From the NCBI GenBank assembly GCA_020746105.1, contig CM036617.1, forward strand, positions 171,272,412-171,336,411: a stretch of 64,000 nt of DNA. Direction: 5' to 3'. The translations under genes and the position numbers were made by a program. Of this stretch, positions 51,201 through 63,852 are shown piece after piece. The notes under the pieces were generated by a model. The model saw only the letters and a program-made list of their open reading frames with translations, did not search any database and had not been told where the DNA came from. Origin of the DNA: Trogon surrucura. Its lineage: Eukaryota > Chordata > Aves > Trogoniformes > Trogonidae. Every line of letters starts with the position of its first letter. The first letter of the stretch is position 1.

Positions 51201-53550
51201 TCTCTATAGGAACATTATATCCCGCAGCACAGTTCCTGGAAGTTTAAGAACTGGCTGCAAACTCTTATAGCTGGTTTATTACGCAAAATCCTAATGACTT
51301 ACTACTGACTATTAATTTTAAACTGTAAGAAGTTCTGTTTTAGGAATGTCTTGACTGGACTTCCAGGGGCTTATTTGTGCAGACAGAAAGCAAGTTTCTG
51401 AACTTTGGCCAAATCCAGAACCCTCTTAGACTATATAAGGACTTCAGGCCTTGCTCCTCAAAGCTGAGAATTTCACATAAGAAACCTTTTCTATATGTTG
51501 GTGGTTACATTCCTGCTGGCTTGATGCAAACAGCAACCCATTTTCCCCATGGACAGAGCCTGTCTCATTTTTGCAGTAGCAGAATGTGATAAGACAGCAG
51601 TCAGAAAAGCCTTGATCTAATTGTGAGGGATGTTCAGCGGGAGTCTTTAATGCCACCAGTTTCAGCTGAATTTGATCAGAAGCAAAAGGATTTTCAGGAC
51701 CATTCAGCATCGGCACAACTCGTCTTTTTTTTTCCAGCACCTCTACCACCAACCTCAGAGGGAGCAGACCTGAAGATTGATCCTTTGTCAGTGTCCCCAT
51801 GGTGTTCCAGCATGGATAATGTGTTGCCCGGTGTCTCGTGCAGCCATCTGCCTGATGGGCACCAGCGTGGCTTTCCCTCTGTCAGCCGTCGGTGTCACAA
51901 GGACAGCAGTTGCTGTGCTGCCACGGCACTGACACAGCTGTTCACAGCTGCAACAAAAACTATGTGAAGGGGTCACTCGAACAGGGACATGGAAGACAAC
52001 ACTAGGCAACACTCGTCTCCTGAAGCATGCCTTGGGTTAATTCAGCCCTTAACCTCTCCCCATCTCTTCCCTCCTCTTGCTTCTTACTTTTGAAATATTA
52101 TCTACCCAGGTCAGATCCTCCAAGATGCCATGGGAGTAGGTAACTCTTTCATCTCCACGCAGATTGTTTTCATTGCTTCTGCAATCCCACAGCGTGTGAA
52201 GAAAGGTTGCGAGCAGGAAAAGAGGAATACAAAATGAAGCCAAACCTCACTCATCCTGTCACAGCATGTCTCCACATCTTGGAACCAGATATGGTGCAGG
52301 AGAGAACAAGTCAAGGTATGAATGGCCCTATCCTCCTTATAAACACCCAAGCTGCAAATCTGAGCATGGAGATACACATGGAAGGATTTACATGACTCTA
52401 TGAACCCAAAGCAAGTGTTGAAATTATGTATCTAGTACAATAGCTTCTTCATCAGGAGAGCAGCACCGACACCTTGACAACACCAGTGAACCTTAATGAT
52501 GAGTTTGCACTTCTCTTTCCTTCAACATCCTTTCAGACTCCAATTTCCATCGATCTAATTTTAATTTCTCCTTCCTAATGGGCGCTGTCTCCATGTCTCT
52601 TTCTTGTATTTCAGGGCTAGTTGCAGGTTGTGCTCCTTTACCTATTCTACCAGTATTTTCCTTGTGCTCATTCAAGGAATACACAATAAGCAAGAAACAA
52701 CAGCTTTCCTCTCTTCCTACCTTCCCATCTCTCGCCGAATTATATGATAATTGTTTATTGGAAATGACCTCATAATCTCCTAATTTTGTGGGGTGATCTG
52801 AAGAATGATTCTATTGCAACTGAGACACATAAATGCCTTGGAAGTACTCAGCTGAAACTTATAACCGCAGATTATTCCTGTGCTCTTGGCAGCTAAAATG
52901 TAGTCCACATCTGTAAGTGACAAACTATAGGGTACTAATAACCTATGTGCAGTTAGATATCCCCGAACACATGAAGCTAAGAGACGATAAAAATGACTGC
53001 GTAAGGATGGTATGGAGAAGTACTATTTGTATTAAGTGACTGTGTTTTCAAAGGAAAACCAAAAGAAATGCTATACTTCTGTGCTAGCATTTTACAACCA
53101 GTAAATACATGACAAGTGTGGTTTTGAATTTTTAGAAGTATGAGTAGATTTTGTCAACACAAGCACCTCTTGCTACCTTCTTCCGCTTAACTCCCTACCT
53201 CTCTTGTTGAGTTGTAGGTAGGTTTGATCTAGTCACTGTTAATTTGCTGATTTTTAACAAGAAAAATAATCTCTGGCTTTTCATAAACATTTCAAGAGTC
53301 CAGTTATCTTTTTTTTTTTTTTTTTGCCACCTCTGGATTCTTTTTTTGACATCTTTTTGTTCCTTTTGTGGTTCAAGACCATGAGGCTTATTCATTTTAG
53401 AACAGGCTCTGAGTTAATGAGTTTACTGTGGAAGTCTTCTAGTAGCTTAGATTTCTGACTATTTTATAATGACGCTTTGAAAAGGTGCCATTGTTTTGAA
53501 GCAAGTGGTTTTGATAGTGACCACATTTCTCTTGATTTCTTTTACATCAG
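39251..53550. other. Long intergenic stretch with no recognised gene or transposon
   Basis: These 14.3 kb of mostly AT-rich DNA contain only small features. A duplicated tcctggaaatc unit lies near 40179-40212. A GC-richer block with an interrupted CTG run lies at about 46.0-46.5 kb, and a T/C tract at 46541-46582. ORFs up to 163 codons in the GC-richer block lack recognisable domains and are probably chance. Confidence 0.6.
46541..46582. repeat. Short T/C-rich low-complexity tract
   Basis: This is a run of ttttc units and poly-T, all pyrimidine across 42 bases. Confidence 0.9.
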
Positions 53551-53654
53551 GTACTGCTCATCAGCCCTCAAGATGCATCCCTGATTCCTGGCTTGCTGTC
53601 TTGTGATAAACACGGCTCTATTCTGTACGGCAGTATCACAGAAACAAGCCTTTG
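53551..53654 (+). other. Exon-like segment on plus strand, unassigned
   Basis: This 104-nt stretch lies between a good polypyrimidine tract and acceptor (cttgatttcttttacatcag) and a consensus donor (TTTG|GTAAGT). Only one frame is open, reading VLLISPQDASLIPGLLSCDK and continuing to the donor, where two bases remain. I do not recognise the peptide. It may be an exon of a non-coding or unannotated transcript, or a chance arrangement. Confidence 0.3.
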
Positions 53655-56414
53655 GTAAGTAAGAAAGTATTTTTATTTTTTTTATAAAATTAAAAATAAA
53701 CTATTTCAGATGACGATTTCGCAGAATGTGGACAAACTTCTTGTTCATTTGGCTACTGTCTTTACCTCAAATGCAATCTGATTAGAAATTGCATCAAAAT
53801 TGTCCCTTTGGAAGTCGCACCTGTAAAAACTTGGGTTTGAGGTTCTTCTAAAGAAGAGGCTTTCTATAAACGGACAACCTTTTTTTTTCTGAAAAAAATC
53901 TTTAAATCCCAAGCCTCTTTCAATAAGACAGACCCTTCTCCTTGTTTGCTCACTCTACTTATGCAGTCCACATTGGATATACTTTTTCATCTATAATTTT
54001 TCATCTATAATTTTCATAAAGTTAACTGAATGAGTAATGAAGTGAACACTCTGTTTTTGAGTGAATGAGTACTTTGGTTATCCACGGGCATCTAAACCAA
54101 CAATAGCCTTGCACAGTTACTCCTGAGGGAGCTTCCAGCGTGTTTCTACCTTACATATCCATCAGAGTTATCCCAGCAAAAAAACTGAATTCAGAGTGAG
54201 ATGTTATAACTTGGGATAATCCAGACCATATGTTCAATAGTAGGAAAAAAGACAGTAACGTAGGTATTCAGTCCTATGGAAAAGCTTTTCATAAGTAGCT
54301 TTTTTTCTAAAATTAAAATACAGCTAAAGAGCAGGAATGCTATTCACATAAAGAAAGTTTGTACTTCATAGTTATTTTGCATGGCTCTCTAAACAGTGCT
54401 TTTAAGCTATTTCACTTCTAAATCCAGCAAAGCTCTTAACAGGGGCTTATATTGAGCATGTGAGCAAAGTGCTTTAAGGCCAATTGAGCTGTTCTTACAG
54501 TAAAAGGATAAGTAGTTGGTTAGGTGCTTTGTTCCGCTAAGCACTTAATTTTTCTGTTCCTGAAATTAGTGCACAGAATATTTAAAACACAAGCATTTTT
54601 TTTTTAAATAAATAGCACAAGCAGGAAGTAGAAGTATTAACAAAAACTCTGCACAGTTATTATAAGCAATGGATGTTGAAATCACTGTGAATAACAACAC
54701 AGGTTGTTTCGATGGTCAGTTAAAGGTGAACCTAATGCTGCTACGGTTTGTGTAAAACATAATTGCAGTAGCCCAGAAAGCAGGAGTGCTGCAACTTTCA
54801 TTAAATATAGCTGTTACACCTCATAGCATCGACCTCTTAAATCTCTGTAATGAGCAGCAGGCATTTCAATAAAGTCAGAAATAACTATGACTTTGTAAAG
54901 TATTGCTACTTCATGCATATACCCATTTTCAGCAGCTAAAGACACCATCAACAGTCCCTTTTTCTACTTACTGCCTCTGATTTACTGGCTGACTTTGTTA
55001 TTTCCTTTGTGCGGTTTATAGGACATAATTATTTAAAATGGAAAAGAGAGAACTTCTAATAGAAATTTTGCTGCAGACAGTTTCTGCTTTATATTTATTT
55101 AGTTCACCAGTCTCTAACATCCAGGAAGATGTACTGGCTTGCAGAGGGAATAAAAATGGCAGAACTGTGATGAAAATAAGCGATAAATAGTGAAAGATAT
55201 ATTACCAAATCATTCATTATTTCAGCCATGTAGTTTCTGTAGTATAAAATCAAAACAGAAATTAAGTCATCACTTGCAAAATGTATCAAAGGCCCTTGTG
55301 ACTGTAGGGACCCAACACAGGATTTATGCTCCTTTTAAAGCAAACAGTCTCTTTGAGAAACAATGATTCATCCAGTTCCAAAAAGGAGTGCTTTGTTTCA
55401 TATTCAGGTTATTTAACCCCATTTTCAAGATGCCTCCATCAATTTCAAATTGAAAATAGTTTTCAAATTAGAAGTCCAGGCGTTTTCTGTTGAAAATGTT
55501 CAAATTAAGCTACCCCCACTACGAAAATCTGATTTTTTTTCTGTTCATGTCACATGCATGGAAGACACCACGCTGTGCAAAGCCCAGTTTGCAAATTAAC
55601 TCAACTTCATTTACATATTCTATATACTCATTTTACAATTCAAGTGCACAGGATTTGCCAACATTTAATTAGAAATTATATGCATCTGAACATGAGCTAC
55701 TACATCTTGAGTCTTCTCATGATGAGGTGGTTCAGGAGCAACATCAAAAGCAGGATGGGGAGGATCAAGGAGAAATCGTCCCCGTTTTTGTTTGGAAGAT
55801 GGGCACCAGAGAGCAGCAGTTCCCAGGAGTTGGAGAGCTGTCAGCCAGCACAGCAGCTCCCGCTGTAGCCAGCATTTGTTGTGGGAAACAAAGCTGCAAA
55901 TTGTGTTCTTCAGTAGTGCTGGTTTAGTTTAAAAAATTTGTTTTATCAACCACCGTAAGCATTTTTCAGACAAAAATTTGTGGTGTGCACTAAAGGCAGC
56001 TTGTCATATCTCCCCCACATATCTATTTTAGGGATTTCTGAGCCTGGAACTTCAATATTTGAAAGGGAAAGTGCTAATCCATACATTAGATATGGCACAA
56101 GGGAATCTCAAAGTGCCCAGCGAATGACCCTGGCACTTACCTTGTAATGTCATTAGAACCTCATCAGTAGTCTGCTATCTGCGCGTCTCTCTGGTTTAAG
56201 GGATTACTACCCTTCCACACAACAGACTTCAGTCTTGGGGAATTATCAGTTATTTTGAGCTGCTTGGAAGTACGAAAGAACCTTGCTCTTTTTCCTCTGA
56301 GCTTTTCCACGCACCTGAGCACCAGCTCAACCATCAGGCCATCTCGGTCTTGCCTCAGCACTGCCAGATAATTAAATACTAAAGTGAACGAAAGCACACA
56401 GAGAATTCCGAGAT
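53655..56414. other. Intergenic, nothing recognised
   Basis: This is AT-rich DNA. A short tandem duplication (tttttcatctataa, two copies) lies near 53979-54015. No gene or transposon is recognised. Confidence 0.6.
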
Positions 56415-57975
56415 GATATGCTGGGTCAGAACAAGGGTCCATCTATCCTATCTGGCTACAGCAGATGCAAGGAGGGTCAAGAATAATCCTGAAGTTGTTA
56501 TATTTTCCAGTTTCTGGAAATCAGAGATTAGGGAATTGCTGAGCAGAGTCACTGTTTAAACAACTACAGATGTCTCCTCACGCAACTACCTTGCTTTCTT
56601 CTGAACTTGTTAGATACTAAACCTCCCTGGCATGCTATGGCTCTTTATGTGTGTGGTGTTGAAAAGAATTGGTTTTTGTTTGTTTTAGAAGTGCCATTTA
56701 GGCTTTCTGCTGGATGATCCTAGTTCTTATAATGGGAAAACTTGAACTGCTCCCTCTTCTCATATCATTCAGGATTTTTATTCATCTTGGGCATGTCTTG
56801 TTTGGACCTTCTTTTTCCAATGTTAGCAGGCTTAGTATATTAAGCTCCATTTTGCATAGAAGTCTCTGCTGATTTTTGTTACCTTTCTGTCTTAAGTCTT
56901 CTGATTCTTCTGCATCCTTTAGGAGAGAGAGGCTGAGACAGAAGCCAACCTTGTCTCTAAGCTGTGACAGCATCATTAGCATAATGATTAACATAATGCT
57001 GTTTTCTCTTACATTGTTCTCTTTTTGACAATGAAAGGTTGTCAAGAAGATGTTTGTGGAGGACTGTCCTAAGTTGTCCCTCATCTCCAAAACAAAGCCA
57101 GCTGCATTTGGATCTGATCATTCCCTGAATGTGCTTAGGACTGCCTTCCCACAGAATATTACTTCGTATTTATCAAGGATTAATTTTATCTTCCATTTTA
57201 TCGCCTACTCAGCATGATGTAAAGTTTTGAAATTCTCCAGTCTGCTTTGGTTTTGATTCTCCTGACTACTCCAGAACACCAGCAAGCTTTCTCCTCTCAC
57301 TATTCTTCAACTTTTCTAGGTGATTTGTGGCCATTCCCAGCCAGATCCCCCTGGGATTCCCCGAGTAACTGCTCGAGGAAGAATAGCAACCATTTATTCC
57401 TGCCTGCCGTTCCGTCTCCTTTGAGCAGTTATTAATGCACAGCAATCACCCCCTGATGTTAGGTTTCTGTAAGGTTGTTTGGGAAGGGATATTATAGAAA
57501 GGTTTAGGCATCCAAAGGTAATTTTTTTTGCTCAAGTTGCCCTTGTCTACAAGCGCAATGACCCTTTCAAAGAACTGTACAGGATTTGCGAGGCATGATT
57601 TCTTTATTTATGAACCCTGTTCACTATCTCCAGTAAGTTGTGTATATTCATGTCTACTAATTCTGCTCATTATTATAACTTCCATCAGTCTGCCTCAGCA
57701 GGAAGTCAAATTTACAATTCTCTGGTTTCCTGGCTCCCCTCCGGAGATTATTTTAAAAATTGAGGCCACATTTGCCACCTTCCATTACTCTGGAACCTGG
57801 GCCAATGTAAGCGATAGGTTACACACTACTGTGAAAAGTTCAGCAATTTTATATTCGAATTCCCTCAGATCCCGGGAGTGATTGTTACCTGCTCTTGGTA
57901 ATGTGTTGGTATTCACTTTATTGATTTGCTCTAAAACCTCTCGACTGACAGTTCAATTTGACACAACCCCTCAGC
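56415..57975 (-). mobile_element. Ancient CR1/L3-type LINE remnant, minus strand
   Basis: Read on the minus strand, 57.96-57.5 kb gives degenerate reverse-transcriptase text. LEQINKVNTNTLPRAG is followed by LSLTLAQVPE, then WKVANVASIFK, GEPGNQRIVNLTS and finally SCLANPVQFFERVIALVDKG. This is the order found in CR1-clade RT (palm region before the catalytic DD). Stops interrupt it. The low-coordinate end has tgctgggtcagaacaagggt, the reverse-complemented 3'UTR of amniote CR1 families. The element is old, and its 5' side abuts the homopyrimidine tract at 58.06 kb. Confidence 0.75.
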
Positions 57976-58057
57976 CTCACCCCCATAAATAAAGACTTTG
58001 TTGTGCAAACTTCCTTGAGCCTCTCTGTGATGAATCCCAACACAAAGGATCCTTTTA

Positions 58058-58245
58058 TCTCTTTTTCTTTTTCTTTTTCTTTTTCTTTTTCTTTTTCTTT
58101 TTCTTTTTCTTTTTCTTTTTCTTTTTCTTTTTCTTTTTTTTCTTTTTCTTTTTCTTTTTTTTTTCTTTTTCTCTTTTCTTTCTTTTTCCTTTTCTTTTTC
58201 TTTTCTCTTTCTTTTTCTCTTTCTTTTTCTTTTTCTTTTTCTTTT

Positions 58246-58278
<33 letters not shown>

Positions 58279-58313
58279 CTTTTCTTTTTCTTTTTCTTTT
58301 CTTTTTCTTTTTC

Positions 58314-58344
<31 letters not shown>

Positions 58345-58530
58345 TTTCTTTTTCTTTTTTCTTTTCTTTTTCTTTTTCTTTTTCTTTTTCTTTTCTTTTT
58401 CTTTTTCTTTTTCTTTTTTCTTTTTCTTTTTCTTTTTTCTTTCTTTTTCTTTTTTTTTTCTTTTTTTCTTTTTCTTGTTTTCTTTTTTCTCTTTTTTTTT
58501 CTTCTTCTTCTCTTTCTTCTCCCTTTTCCT
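58058..58530. repeat. Long homopyrimidine (CTTTTT)n microsatellite
   Basis: From 58058 to 58476 every plus-strand base is C or T (419 nt), mostly CTTTTT hexamer units with pure-T stretches near 58250-58278. A single G at 58477 interrupts it, and CT-rich DNA continues to about 58530. The ORFs of 192 and 161 codons across it (poly Phe/Ser or Lys/Glu) are not genes. Confidence 0.97.
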
Positions 58531-61500
58531 TGTTAATCATCTTTCTTATAGTGCCATCATAATATAATTGACTTTTTGAAATTTACCTTATGGTAAACAC
58601 TGAACTTTGGGAGCATAGGCACTGAAGACTGTCTTTTCTGTGATTATATCTGAGATCGCATCTTTTTTCATGTTCATATCCAATACTCATCAGACTAGTT
58701 TGTTTTGGGTTTTTTCCATTTTTCTTGAGAAAACACAGTCTTTTATGATGTCTACAACTTTTGTCTCTGTGTGATGCATGTAATGACATTCCTCCATTGG
58801 CACAGGGATAAGAAAGGACTGAAATTTTCATTATTGTTCTGTTTCTGATCCTGGAGGGTGTGGTCACCACTGTGCTCCACTGATGTGGACTGTTGTCCCA
58901 CCACTGATTTATAATCCACAATTTCAATCCACAGTGATACCCCAGGACTTGATGTGGATAACTTAATCATATAATTTGACTATCAAGGCTTTCTTTAATA
59001 CACCTACTGTTTCTCCAACAGCACAGACAGCTATACTTTCTGATACAATTTTTACCTTAGTGTTACACTAATTTTCTCTCCTTTCTTCCTCCTAGTTCAC
59101 ATACAATCTCATATAACAATATCTTAATATAGACCAAAGCATTTCCATTCATCTGTCTCTGGTTTTAGACTATTAACTTTTGCCTGTGTGCGTTACAAAT
59201 TTTTGCTCTTATTCTCATTGTATGCTCTGTTTGCTTGTAACTTTATTTGTTCTTCAGTATTGCCCAATGATTTTACTGACTTCTTTTGCATGTTCTTTTT
59301 CCAGAAGACAGGTCTCTTCCCCTCTGCAAGATGAATCATCCTAAACTGAGTGTGGTTGTTCATTTTTCATCTTTCACACTTATGCATCTATAACCTTTTA
59401 ACATGAAGTCTCCTAAACTTCATTTCAGTTGAAAAACAAATAATTTCTCATATCCTTATCATAGTTCCTGAGCTCAGAAACATAAAAATTATACATAATT
59501 ACTATTGTGCTGTTAATTTTCAGTTGAAGAGTATTTGTAATGAAAAACAATATTTGATAAGCATATGTGTGTGTGTATATATATATATATACACGCACAC
59601 AGGCGTATGTGGATGTAAGGCATACATGAACACACATATATACATGTGCTGGCACTCACACACAGAAAACCACTAATTATACCTTTAAAAGGATAATAGA
59701 AAAGGAAATAAGCTTTTTCCAGGCACTGGGTTAGTAATGGAGCACAACAGGAAGAGCTAAAGAGCAGCAATGATATTAGAAAATGTCAGTAAAGCCAATA
59801 ATCAATCCTGTAAAATGTCATGGAAAAAATTAAACACATAAGCTAAGCACTGCTTCAGAAATAAGGATCTTTCCTTGCTTCATACTGAGTCTGAAGCAAA
59901 GTCTCCAGACGTCAATTTTCTTGTTGCAATTTATTTAATCTATTCCTGAACTTAGTTATTTTGTGGTGAATCTTGCACAAATTGTGTGTGTCTATATGCA
60001 CATATATATGTATTTTTAAAAAGCATATTAAAAAGTATAGATTAATTCATCTATGTATCTCTGAGCTCCACAGTTTTTCAGAGGCAATATGCCTTTATAA
60101 AGTAAAGGTAGATCAAACAATGCATATATTTAGAGAGCAGAAAGAACATTGTTTTAAAGACACAAGGTATTTTTCAAGGCAATACCTTAAATACAAATGT
60201 TGAAGGCAGTGGTGGATGAGCCTAGTTGCAAACCACAGGAAGGAAATGAAATGCTCAAGAATCCACCGTGAAAGCAAAGCTAGCATGGAAAGAAGGCCAA
60301 ACAGAAGTCCAGAAATCCAGTGCAGCACTGAAAAAAGAGAAGTATAACTCCTTGAACCTATGAGACTGAACTCTTACAGGCTTTGGAGGCAAAGAGATAT
60401 TCCTGTCTTGCTCAGCAACACGCACGCAAAAAACTTCTCAAGGTCCTCAAGTCCTAAGGGTCTTTGACTACAGGTAACGAGTTGACTGAAGTCTAAATAA
60501 AAAAAAAAAAAAAAATGTTTCTTTTATCATTAAAAATAAATGCACTTTAATGGTTTTAGTTTAAGTGCTTTTAAAGAATCATCATGACCTATATTAATTC
60601 CTGATCTACGCTGTTAAAAACCTTTAGGTTATATAAGGAACACTATTTAGCCAGTATATATTTTCTTAAATGAATTTTTGTAAAAATCAGCTTACTTATG
60701 AAATAACTAGCTAAGCTCTGGAAACAGAATTTGCTAAAGCACTGATTTTTAATTTTTTTTTGGCAATCTGTGGTCTCTTCTGCTGGAAGGATATTTTCTT
60801 CTTATCAGATATGTTCAATTCAATAGCTGCTTCAATAATGTAATAGAATTTGAGAAACCAGCTGGGATTTGAAAAAAGAAAAAAAAAAAAAGCCAGGTTT
60901 CCTCTTCCAATTTATTTATAAAAATGAGGTGTGAGAGGGTGACATCTATTAGTTCCAAAATGCTGAAGAACGTGCTGATCAGAAATCATTAGCTCAATTA
61001 AATTTCTATGAACAATGCTTTCTTTGTCTAAGGTATCATTTTATTATAAATGCATAGCATGTTCTGATTAAAACTCTTGTTTATTTAGCACAAAATTGTA
61101 TTTTTAAGCTATGCATTTCACGTGTGTATATCACCTTGACGACCAAAAAGAAAATACTAGTTGTAGTTATGGGCTACTTTTAGTAACAAACCAACATATT
61201 TTAATAGCTACCAACCAGTGAGAATCAGTCTGTGTGTAGAAAAATAAATCTAAAATAAAAATATAAGTAGAAAGCCAAAGTCAAATTGAACAGGATTATA
61301 TGAATTATTATTTAAATTAGGTTATTTCAAATGATCTGGTGCTGTCTTGGTATGGACAGCACAAGATGTCTCCTCTTGGCCAAGAACCTGGCCCCACGAC
61401 AGGTTCAGAGAGAACTGATGTGTCCTGAAATGGGCTGAGGGCTGAAGAGCCTGTTTGGGTCTCTGGTTCCCGGCTTGACATGCTGGCCAGCAAAGCTTCT

Positions 61501-63759
61501 GACTTCTTCTGTATAACCTTTGCTGGTCCTGAAATAACTGGAAGATAGGTGGTCAAGTTGGGTGCTGAGATAAAGATGGGGCAGCCTTTGAAGACCCTTA
61601 GGTATTATAAAAGTGAGCTTGGGACTTAACTTTAGAACCAATAAATTTAAGGCACAAATTGTATTTTATGGGGTTATTGGGTTCTATATTGGTTTCAGAA
61701 GAGTAAGTTGGTGAATTTTATTATAGCCGACTAACGTCACAGAGTGACTTGAAAGCCAGGGAAGCCAGCAGTTGCCTAACTCTGTCTTCCAGTCCATTGC
61801 AAACATTTTCGTTCTGCCTTGCCAATAATTTTCTGGCAGTTTCTTCAGTGAGCACTTGATTAAAACATGCCTTCTTCAAAGCCTTGCACTTGTGATACAA
61901 AGACATCAACAGATGAGAACTTCACCATGCCCATGGCAGTCTAGCCCACTATTAAACAACCTTGTTGGTCAAAATCTAAATTTTATGTCTCATTTGAGTT
62001 TATATGGCTTTGGCTTCCAGCCACTGAACTTATGCCATTTCCCATTTGAGCAGAGAGCACTTTTGTAGCTAGTATTTCCATCTACTGAAAGCGTTTATAC
62101 GCTATAATAAATTATTTACACATGCTTTCCTGCCTAATTGTCTCTTGCTAGTAGAAGCTCTATTACAAGAGTCAGGACAGACATCAAGACTTTTGTACCT
62201 CACATGGGGATGCAAACCCCACACTCATGCAGATGAGAAGCCAGGCTGTTCTTTTAGATGAAAGAACAAGTCTTCACTATATTAAAGAGCACAACTTTTT
62301 ATTACTGTTTTCTGTGCTCAAAGGGAAAGAAAAATCAACTGGAGAGGAGCCCAGGTGCTGTCAGGGCAGGTGCAGCTCCCAGGACACCTACTGCTGCTGC
62401 CTCAGCCCCAGACGTGCTGCTTTCCCTCTCTTTTCAGAAACTGTAGATAAGAAACTTGTTCAAACCGGATTGCCAGAGTTTATTTATTGTACTTTACTAA
62501 ACTTCCCCCTTTTAAGCTCTTTAAACAAAGAGGTACTTCATAGCAAACCTTTGTCGGTTCTTCAGTCAAATACTTTGACCTTTCGCAGCTCAGCTGTGAC
62601 TAAAGAGTGTTTTCTGAACCTGAAAAGCTCCTGAAGGATCTCAAGTCACTGACCCGCATATCACACGGAGTAACCCTGACAGCCCTTGTCTCTCCACTCT
62701 ACATGCTGTTTTAGTTTGGGGCAGTTTGGTTGTTCTGTTCTCCAGAGTATAACTCTCCCTGCAAAGCCATCTGAATTAGCACCGAGCATGCACACCAGCT
62801 GGCATTGCAGTCTTTCAGGTAAGCACGTTTTAGGGCACATTTCAGGGAGCAGGGTGAGACCCTAGCAGATGGGAGACCAAGATGCAGGAGAAGTTACGGA
62901 GAGGAAGGGGAGATCCATACTCTCCTCACCATGGTGTTGGATGCTGGAGATGGTGGTTCCTTGCCTTTCACCAAAGGCTCTGCTCTCCCCTCTGCGAACA
63001 ATCATAAATTTGGTTTCCAGATGCCTTGTTTGGGTCTCCTGAGACATGCTCATCCCATGCCAATCTTTCTGAGGGATAGTCAGGAGGAACCACTGCTTTG
63101 TAACTGGAAAGGACATGTTCCAGTTCCCTAGAATTTGCCCCGTGTTGTTTCTTCTCAGTTCAAGGTCTATTTTCAAACATCATGAAAGGGTAGGGAAAAG
63201 GTTCTGGTGTTATCATTGCAGGGCCCGCTGCTGCCCAGCCTCCTGCCAGACCTGTTCAGGGTATCCCTCTGTTGTCATGGTTATCTGTTTAACATTCTCT
63301 GACTCCCACTCCTCTCCCTTGTCTTCATTCTTGTACACCACAGACATTTGATTACTCCCTGTGTTCTTTTCCCTTTTCCCAAGAGGGAGATGGACAGTGG
63401 CAATGGAGATGCTATTCAGGGATAGTGCACAGTGGTCTGTTTTCTGGTACTCCTCAGCATTCCCAGTTATTACACTAGGGAAGCTACATGGTACCTCCCT
63501 GCCTAATACCTTTAATGTTTCTTTATGGCTGTACCATAAACTACTTTATCCATTTAAGTTGTTCTTTTCTGGCTACATTCTGTCTTTTTCCATAGGAAAC
63601 ATTCTCAAATCTAAAATCTCAAATCTGTCTCAGTACACTTTCTTTGACATCTGCCATGGACGATTATAGTTTTTCTTATGGGCAGCTAATTGCTTGAAAA
63701 TGAATAGGGTATTCTTTATGCCAGGCACTTTCAAATTACTGTTTCTTATTTCCCTGCAG
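58531..63759. other. Intergenic, nothing clearly recognised
   Basis: This is AT-rich DNA with the dinucleotide microsatellite at 59564-59600 and a poly-A run near 60500. The first kilobase may be further old LINE sequence, but I cannot show it. The ORF of 135 codons at 62227-62634 has no domain features. Confidence 0.55.
59564..59600. repeat. (TG)n(TA)n(CA)n microsatellite
   Basis: The order is tgtgtgtg, tatatatatata, then acacgcacac, a typical compound dinucleotide microsatellite with inverted-repeat symmetry. Confidence 0.9.
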
Positions 63760-63852
63760 CATCTCCTTGACTCTAGCCAAGTCTATAATCTTATCTACAA
63801 TATTGATTTTGGTAGTATCCCTCAGTACAATGTGTCCAAACTAAGCAGAGGG
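63760..63852 (+). other. Second exon-like segment on plus strand, unassigned
   Basis: This 93-nt stretch lies between a strong acceptor (ctgtttcttatttccctgcag, ending at 63759) and a consensus donor (AGAGGG|GTAAGT). The phase-0 frame is fully open for 31 codons (HLLDSSQVYNLIYNIDFGSI and on). The peptide is not recognised. It does not continue in frame from the 53.55-kb segment to its end, so if both are real they may be non-coding exons. Confidence 0.28.

Noticed and set aside
53195..53395. Minus-strand ORF with a charged stretch (EPQKEQKDVKKRIQRW)
   Set aside because: The charge comes from A-rich sequence including a poly-A run. No splice sites or family match.
57958..58540. 192-codon Ser/Phe ORF and 161-codon Lys/Glu ORF
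   Set aside because: They translate the homopyrimidine tract on its two strands.
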